DNA of 29,654 nucleotides from Butyrivibrio sp. UBA3740 (GTDB lineage Bacteria; Bacillota; Clostridia; Lachnospirales; Lachnospiraceae): NCBI GenBank assembly GCA_002372465.1, contig DFGW01000179.1, forward strand, positions 1 to 29,654, in the 5' to 3' direction. A program made the translations under genes and the position numbers. This document shows, one piece after another, positions 25,284 to 29,654 of this stretch. Under the pieces are notes generated by a model. That model had not been told where the DNA came from. It saw only the letters and a list, made by a program, of their open reading frames with translations, and made no database searches. Numbering within the stretch: the stretch's first letter is position 1; every line of letters starts with the position of its first letter.

Positions 25284-25311
25284 ATTATACCTCTATTTAC
25301 CCAATAATCAA
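25284..25311 (-). promoter_or_regulatory. Promoter of the small secreted protein gene
   Basis: On the minus strand TTGATT (complement of 25306-25311) and TATAAT (complement of 25284-25289) are separated by 16 bp, a good match to a housekeeping sigma promoter. This gives a leader of about 60 nt. Just upstream, on the minus strand, are two near-copies of TTGTCC(C)AAAAAAT (25373-25386 and 25415-25427), 42 bp apart, and a 9-bp hairpin (AAACACAAA/TTTGTGTTT, 25310-25335) that touches the -35. Confidence 0.55.
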
Positions 25312-25465
25312 ACACAAAAAACACTCTTTGTGTTTTTTTATATTCAATTTTCCAAACCACAACATATTGTATATTTTTTGGGACAAGCCACTATTTATTT
25401 GTAGCAGTTAGCTAATTTTTTGGACAAAAAATAAAAAAACAATAAACTGAATTGTGTGGCGCAAG

Positions 25466-26560
25466 TCAAAATTCATTTACAGCATCTATTACATAATTGA
25501 TTTCTTCGTCAGTCATTCCGTAGTACATTGGCAAGCTAAGCTCAGTCTTTGCAATAGTCTCTGCAACGGGGAAATCTCCTTCCTTGTATTTCAAAGACTT
25601 ATAGCAATCCTGAAGGTGAATCGGAATAGGATAATGTTTATTTGTTCCAATCCCCTTTGATGAAAGGTGCTTTTCCAGCCCATCCCTATCCTCACACCGT
25701 ACACCAAAGATATGCCAGACCGGCTCAGCATAGTCAGGAACAACCGGCAAGATAACTTTAGTAGAATCAATCCCCTCAAGGTATTTCTTGGCTATTGCTC
25801 TTCTGGTTTCATTCATCCTGTCAAGATGAGGAAGCTTTACAGATAAAAAGGCTGCCTGCATCTCGTCCAACCTTGAATTATTGCCCATGTAAATGTGATG
25901 ATACTTGTAATCAGAACCGTAATTGCCAAGCGCCCGGATCTTCTTTGCAAGCATTTCATCGCTAGTGATTGTAGCACCCGCATCGCCGAGTGCGCCAAGG
26001 TTCTTCCCCGGGTAAAAACTGAAACCCGCAGCAATGCCAAATGTTCCAACACGCCGACCTTTATACTTTGCGCCATGAGCCTGTGCACAGTCTTCTACCA
26101 CAAATAAACTGTGTTTCTTAGCAATTTCCATTATAGGATCCATATCACAAGGCTGACCATATAGATGCACTGGCATGATTGCTCTTGTCTTTGATGAAAC
26201 TGCTGATTCAACTTTAGTTACATCTATGTTAAAAGTGTTGATATCCGCATCAACAAGTACAGGTTTTGCTCCAACGTACGAAACAGCAAGCGCTGTTGCA
26301 ATATATGTATTGGCCGGAACAAGCACTTCGTCGCCTTCTCCGATACCCAAGGCCTTCAATGCAAGCATTAAAGCATCCAAACCATTTCCTACACCAACGC
26401 AGTATTTACTCCCGCAGAAAGATGCAAAAGCCTTTTCAAAAGCCTCATCCTCACATCCTCCTATGTACCAGCTACGAGAGTACACGCGGTCAAAGGTGGC
26501 ACGCAGATCTGTATCAAGTTCTTGTTCCATCGGCTTAAAGCTGACAAAAGGTACTTGCAT
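25466..26560 (-). CDS. fdtB: DegT/DnrJ/EryC1 family sugar-nucleotide aminotransferase (FdtB/QdtB-like)
   Basis: 364 aa, PLP-dependent. The family order is present: [52 protein letters not shown] and the PLP lysine in [29 protein letters not shown] and HYPIPIHLQ follow. With the ketoisomerase gene 15 nt upstream, the likely reaction is amination of dTDP-3-keto-6-deoxyhexose with glutamate to give dTDP-3-amino-3,6-dideoxyhexose (Fuc3N or Qui3N; the two cannot be told apart here). ATG at 26560 is preferred although the SD (GGAG) is about 11 nt away; a TTG at 26566 is also possible. The expected N-acetyltransferase (FdtC/QdtC) is not adjacent. No clear terminator hairpin follows, only a T-rich stretch. 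Confidence 0.88.
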   Translation of the reverse strand: MQVPFVSFKPMEQELDTDLRATFDRVYSRSWYIGGCEDEAFEKAFASFCGSKYCVGVGNGLDALMLALKALGIGEGDEVLVPANTYIATALAVSYVGAKPVLVDADINTFNIDVTKVESAVSSKTRAIMPVHLYGQPCDMDPIMEIAKKHSLFVVEDCAQAHGAKYKGRRVGTFGIAAGFSFYPGKNLGALGDAGATITSDEMLAKKIRALGNYGSDYKYHHIYMGNNSRLDEMQAAFLSVKLPHLDRMNETRRAIAKKYLEGIDSTKVILPVVPDYAEPVWHIFGVRCEDRDGLEKHLSSKGIGTNKHYPIPIHLQDCYKSLKYKEGDFPVAETIAKTELSLPMYYGMTDEEINYVIDAVNEF

Positions 26561-26575
26561 ATGCAAAAGATCTCC

Positions 26576-26992
26576 TTATTTATTCCTTCCAGAATCAATT
26601 CCTACAAATTTCAAAAACTCATCATAATCTCTGATGTAATCAGCCTCATTGTATGGTTCAGAGGCAAGTACCATAAGTACAGCATCCGGAGAAAAATCAT
26701 ACATTTCTCGCCACATATTATTGGCAACATAAAGCCCTTCATATGGCTTCTCTAAAGGAACAATCTTCTTCTCCTTGCCATTATCCAGAAGGACCTTACA
26801 ACTTCCATGTACACAAAAAAGAATTTGTTGCAGGTTTTTATGAGCATGATGACCACGTACCACACCCTCTATGGTATCGTACATGTAATACACACGTTTT
26901 ATTTCAAACGGTATATCAGTATATTCTTCCAAGGAAACTAATTGTCCACGATTATCTCCGTGAGGTTGAAAAACATATTTTACGACCTGCAT
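26576..26992 (-). CDS. fdtA: dTDP-4-oxo-6-deoxyglucose 3,4-ketoisomerase (FdtA/QdtA family)
   Basis: A 138-aa single cupin-domain protein. Recognisable family segments are PHGDNRGQLVSLEE near the start, IKRVYYMYDT, the signature RGHHAHKNLQQ with the histidines of the active site, then LDNGKEK and W-R-E-M-Y-D-F near the end. It shifts the keto group from C4 to C3 of dTDP-4-keto-6-deoxyglucose, the first committed step to 3-amino-3,6-dideoxyhexoses. Whether the product is the galacto (Fdt) or gluco (Qdt) form cannot be read here. The start is ATG at 26992 with GGAGG about 5 nt upstream. It is followed directly by the aminotransferase gene, so the pair forms a two-enzyme operon. The upstream 850 bp are gene-poor and decayed, so the source of its promoter is unclear. 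Confidence 0.9.
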   Translation of the reverse strand: MQVVKYVFQPHGDNRGQLVSLEEYTDIPFEIKRVYYMYDTIEGVVRGHHAHKNLQQILFCVHGSCKVLLDNGKEKKIVPLEKPYEGLYVANNMWREMYDFSPDAVLMVLASEPYNEADYIRDYDEFLKFVGIDSGRNK

Positions 26993-27049
26993 AAACGCCT
27001 CCTCAACTTCTATACTTAAGTTATTTCATCTCTATGCTAGATACCAAAT

Positions 27050-27142
27050 TCAAATCAATCCCACATACTGCTTAACTACTTCTTCGTCTATAAACTGCAT
27101 TCCAAAGTCCGAAATGTACTTCGACACTCTGAAATAATCCAA
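27050..27142 (-). pseudogene. Short C-terminal gene remnant upstream of fdtA
   Basis: A 30-codon open frame that reads like protein: LDYFRVSKYISDFGM, then QFIDEEVVKQYVGLI and a stop, 57 nt before the fdtA start. It has no start with an SD and is cut off upstream by an in-frame stop. It resembles the tail of a lost gene, but I cannot say which family. It could be chance. Confidence 0.3.
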
Positions 27143-27519
27143 ATTATTATTTTCTCAATTAGGATAGTAACACAACGTTTCAAGACTGAATTAATCCTCT
27201 TTATCTGTAAAAAACTCTCTTGCAGTTCCGCTAAGCTAAATTCTCACATCTGCCATGACTATGAATTTCCCGCAGAAAAGATATTGTCTTTACAAATCAC
27301 TTCTGGAAAATTGACCCACTCACAGTTCTTCTATCCTTCCTATTCTATATTCGAAAAAGAGTAAGTGACAGCGACAATAATAGTGCTGGAAAATCAGTCA
27401 AACTATCTATCAAACTTCTATCTGTCTATCGATCAATTATTCTGTACTATTATCCTACCTGCATTTTAATGATATCTCATCAAGAATCATATCTCCTTGA
27501 TACTCTATTTTTATGCCCA
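27143..27519. other. Gene-free, apparently decayed stretch
   Basis: No open frame with protein-like composition and an SD was found on either strand, apart from a 21-codon minus-strand frame (MGIKIEYQGDMILDEISLK) just below the broken gene at 27520, which could be its displaced tail. There are no tRNA-like, riboswitch-like or strong terminator features. The composition is AT-rich with short degenerate repeats of CTATC. It probably represents eroded coding sequence in the polysaccharide locus. Confidence 0.4.
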
Positions 27520-27830
27520 TTATTTTTTTCCCCATCCTTCACAAACAGGTTCATACTCTGTTATTTCATTGTCTGAAACAGTAAACTCCATTTCATAGTG
27601 CTTATAGCCATCACTTTTTACCATTATTGCCCCCAAAAGTTCAAGTTCACTATTATCAAGGCTGGTTTTATCACTATTTCTTACAGCATATATGCTGATT
27701 AGTCCTTCTTTCAACTTTCTTGTGATAAAAGATAAAGAAAATATACGTCAACAACATCATTAGACTGAATATAATTACACAGCGTCGTCTAAAACGTTTA
27801 TTCCCAACTTTTTTTACTCCAGACTGCCAT
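27520..27830 (-). pseudogene. Small membrane-protein gene broken by two apparent frameshifts
   Basis: ATG at 27830, 8 nt after the stop of the FemAB-like gene, starts MAVWSKK and runs into an A7 tract. One extra base there leads to a stop. In the shifted frame a basic stretch (VGNKRFRRRC) and a TM helix (VIIFSLMMLLTYIFFIF, then YHKK) continue. A second one-base shift near 27715 leads to the frame of a soluble part, KEGLISIYAVRNSD...ELELLGAIMVKSDGYKHYEMEF...EYEPVCEGWGKK. Removing one base at each site gives a coherent single-span protein of about 100 aa. The 27520-27714 part could also be expressed alone from TTG, but it has no good SD. The family is not recognised. The breaks could be real decay, phase variation at the A tract, or sequencing errors. 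Confidence 0.45.
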
Positions 27831-27838
27831 ATTACAAA

Positions 27839-28822
27839 TTACTCAAATACTTTCTCATATGACCTATTAATACAGTACTCTGTACCAAATCCCTCCTTAA
27901 ACCGAGAAAGACCCATGTTCAAATACTTCCCGCGGTCTTCAGTACATATTCCAAATGTAAAAATGCGCATATTCATATCTACAGCAGTCTGAATTAGATT
28001 TTCTATCAGAAAGTCCATGGGATAAAGAGAAAGGAATGCTTCGTCAGAAGATAGGTACTGTGTATGAAACACCCCGTCATCAAACAAGAAAACCATACTG
28101 CCTGCTAATATCTTATCACACTGATAGACACCATAAAAAAGAATCCGTTCTCCGAATCTGTTAAATCTAAGATCATACAGATCATCCAACGAATGAACCA
28201 ACGGCAGCCCAAGTTTTTTCATGTTTTTCTGCAAAACAAGATAGAATTCTTTTATCTCATCTTTTGTTTCCAACAATCTAAATGACAGGTTGTTTTTCAG
28301 GCTGTATCTGTAATCTCTACGCTTTCCAGATGTAAACTGTGCTATAACATTATCTTTATACCTATCAAGCTGCATATAATAATTCAACTCGTCGTAACAT
28401 GAATACCCATACTTGTATAGGAAATAGTCAATAAGATCAGAATTTTTTTTCTGGTATACGTAAGGAACCATTTTCATATAAGCCTTCTTGAATCCAGTGC
28501 TCACAATATATTTTTCAAGCAAATCCATGATTTCACTAATTGCCGTGGCAGAATAAATCTTTTCCGAAACCGTTATTCCACCAAATGTAGAGCCTTTATG
28601 GGCAAAAAACGTCTTTCCATCATCTTCAATCTCATTGGCAAGGATAGTAGCTACTAGCTCATTCCCTTTTCTAACTGCTATAGAATGATCTACAAACCTC
28701 CCCTGTGCATGATAATTTATAAATTTCCTTGTTTGCAAAAATGTTCCGTTCATGCTCCGATGTAAAACGAATTCATCCCATTCTTCATCATTACCATTAA
28801 ATCTCTCAATCTGAAAAGCCAT
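27839..28822 (-). CDS. FemAB/GNAT-type acyltransferase (Acetyltransf_6-like) of the polysaccharide locus
   Basis: 327 aa, soluble, with no signal peptide. The N-terminal half (EWDEFVLHRSMNGTFLQTRKF) and C-terminal half (SGKRRDYRYSL, ILAGSMVFLFDDGVFHTQYLSS, YPMDFLIENLIQTAVDMNM, RFKEGFGTE) match the double-GNAT FemAB/Acetyltransf_6 plan seen in peptidoglycan-bridge and exopolysaccharide-locus acyltransferases. In such loci members attach an amino acid or acyl group to a sugar. Here it might acylate the 3-amino sugar made by FdtA/FdtB in place of a standard FdtC, but this is inference. The ATG at 28822 directly follows the flippase stop (TAAATG). Its SD is a run of eight G residues inside the last flippase codons, so expression is tied to that gene. 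Confidence 0.8.
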   Translation of the reverse strand: MAFQIERFNGNDEEWDEFVLHRSMNGTFLQTRKFINYHAQGRFVDHSIAVRKGNELVATILANEIEDDGKTFFAHKGSTFGGITVSEKIYSATAISEIMDLLEKYIVSTGFKKAYMKMVPYVYQKKNSDLIDYFLYKYGYSCYDELNYYMQLDRYKDNVIAQFTSGKRRDYRYSLKNNLSFRLLETKDEIKEFYLVLQKNMKKLGLPLVHSLDDLYDLRFNRFGERILFYGVYQCDKILAGSMVFLFDDGVFHTQYLSSDEAFLSLYPMDFLIENLIQTAVDMNMRIFTFGICTEDRGKYLNMGLSRFKEGFGTEYCINRSYEKVFE

Positions 28823-29654
28823 TTATCCCCCCCCTTTCAATAATACTTTAATATCCTTCCCATATAGTATCATCACAGAAACAGTATAAGCCAAAAACAA
28901 CAGCGCTTGAGCCAGAAGATTATCTAAAAGAATCAGTCTCCACAACACAATCATAAATATCTCCATGACAGTGCAAAAAAGAAATCTTGGGGAAAAAGTC
29001 ATCTGTCTTATCTTTATTAAAACAATACTACAAATCAGCAACGAAACCATGTATCCAAGAAGAGATGCTATAGCAGCTCCTTCTATTCCAATTATAGGGA
29101 TATAAAACCAGTTAAAAAGCACATTTAACAATGCTCCTGCCAGAAGTATAAACATTGATGGCCAGGTTTTCTTTATGACAAGAAATTGGTTAGCAATAAC
29201 CTGGTATAGCATTTGTAAAAGAGGTGCAAGAAAAAGATATGGAGCAACTATAAATGAACGATGATATTCCTCAGTGAACAGCATAGTAAAAAGCGGTCTT
29301 GAAACCGCACAAATGAATAAAGTCGCAATATACGAGATACAACCTAAATATTCGAATACTCTTGTATTATTCTTTACTTGGTCCTCTTCATGCATTGTAG
29401 AAAACGCAAAATACTGCCACCCTCCAGCAAAAGCAATGTAGATCAACTGACTAGCCATCCCGATCTTTGCACCAACAGAATAAATACCCGCCTCTCCAAC
29501 TCCAAGTATTCTTGTGATCATAACCCTGTCCGATGAGTTAAACACCCAGTATACAAGCATTTCAGGAAGAAGTGGTATGCCAATCTTCAGCATGACAGTC
29601 ATAAGTTTTTTATCAAAGAGTGCTACTGAAAACCATTCTTTATTGAGAGCGTAA
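28823..29654 (-). CDS. Wzx-type polysaccharide flippase (C-terminal part; 5' end outside window)
   Basis: 277 residues are visible and the open frame continues past the right edge (YALNKEWFSVALFDKKL precedes the first internal Met), so the true start lies outside. It is a MATE-like MOP-superfamily membrane protein with about 7-8 spans here. IGIPLLPEMLVYWVFNSSDRVMI is the hallmark half-start of Wzx/RfbX flippases (GIPL.P......SDR..I). It is followed by GVGEAGIYSVGAKIG and, in the last third, FYIPIIGIEGAAIASLLGY. It should move undecaprenyl-linked repeat units across the membrane. It ends KGGG in a G8 tract that also acts as the SD of the next gene. Together with fdtAB it marks a Wzy-dependent surface polysaccharide cluster extending to the right. 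Confidence 0.87.
   Translation of the reverse strand, partial: YALNKEWFSVALFDKKLMTVMLKIGIPLLPEMLVYWVFNSSDRVMITRILGVGEAGIYSVGAKIGMASQLIYIAFAGGWQYFAFSTMHEEDQVKNNTRVFEYLGCISYIATLFICAVSRPLFTMLFTEEYHRSFIVAPYLFLAPLLQMLYQVIANQFLVIKKTWPSMFILLAGALLNVLFNWFYIPIIGIEGAAIASLLGYMVSLLICSIVLIKIRQMTFSPRFLFCTVMEIFMIVLWRLILLDNLLAQALLFLAYTVSVMILYGKDIKVLLKGGG

Noticed and set aside
25310..25335. Hairpin AAACACAAA/TTTGTGTTT followed by T run as a terminator
   Set aside because: The T run follows on the plus strand, where no gene lies upstream. On the minus strand there is no U-tract, and the hairpin overlaps a -35 element.
1..29654. tRNA, rRNA, phage att sites or an insertion sequence with transposase
   Set aside because: No cloverleaf, rRNA-like sequence, integrase or DDE transposase was seen on reading both strands. 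The Rpn-type nuclease is the only mobility-related gene.

Overview
The window looks like chromosomal DNA of a Gram-positive, low-to-moderate GC Firmicute, most likely a Lachnospiraceae (Butyrivibrio/Pseudobutyrivibrio type). Reasons: strong purine Shine-Dalgarno (SD) sequences, intrinsic terminators, very long secreted proteins built from InlB-type repeats and bacterial Ig-like domains, a Trp-rich C-terminal membrane anchor, and AT-rich intergenic DNA. The assignment rests on protein style and was not checked by any search. Almost everything is on the minus strand. Only a GNAT acetyltransferase and a small HicB-like gene are on the plus strand.

Layout. (1) 1-443: 5' end of a TrpB2-type tryptophan synthase beta gene. 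(2) 444-1299: a gene-free stretch full of inverted repeats: a MITE-like hairpin element (about 470-680), a GC-rich palindrome with a 14-bp direct repeat, and five spaced 37-39 bp palindromic units. (3) 1300-1976: GNAT gene and terminator. (4) 1988-13037: two large secreted or surface proteins. The second is translationally coupled to a PilZ (c-di-GMP receptor) gene, and a lone HicB-like gene lies between the two. (5) 13174-14732: an Rpn-type PD-(D/E)XK nuclease, a broken SGNH hydrolase fragment and a possible 31-aa membrane peptide. (6) 14739-24491: a tightly packed six-gene envelope operon. In transcription order it encodes a GT-C-like membrane protein, a DPM1/GtrB-like GT2, a small SH3 membrane protein, an O-antigen-ligase-like membrane protein fused to an extracellular SH3 domain, a membrane-anchored protein with three copies of an unrecognised module, and a second GT-C-like protein. 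(7) 24594-25217: a small secreted protein with its own promoter and terminator. (8) 25466-29654: the end of a surface polysaccharide locus with a Wzx-type flippase, a FemAB-like acyltransferase, a decayed small gene and the FdtA/FdtB pair for a 3-amino-3,6-dideoxyhexose.

How the genes may work together (inference). The GT2 could charge a polyprenyl phosphate with a sugar, the two GT-C-like proteins could use that donor outside the membrane, and the ligase-like SH3 fusion could transfer or polymerise the product at the wall. The anchored triple-repeat protein would then be a scaffold or acceptor. The Fdt/Wzx/FemAB genes supply and export an amino-sugar polysaccharide. Together with the PilZ-coupled surface protein, the window reads as a cell-envelope and adhesion region. 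The six-gene operon is the best candidate for an undescribed system.
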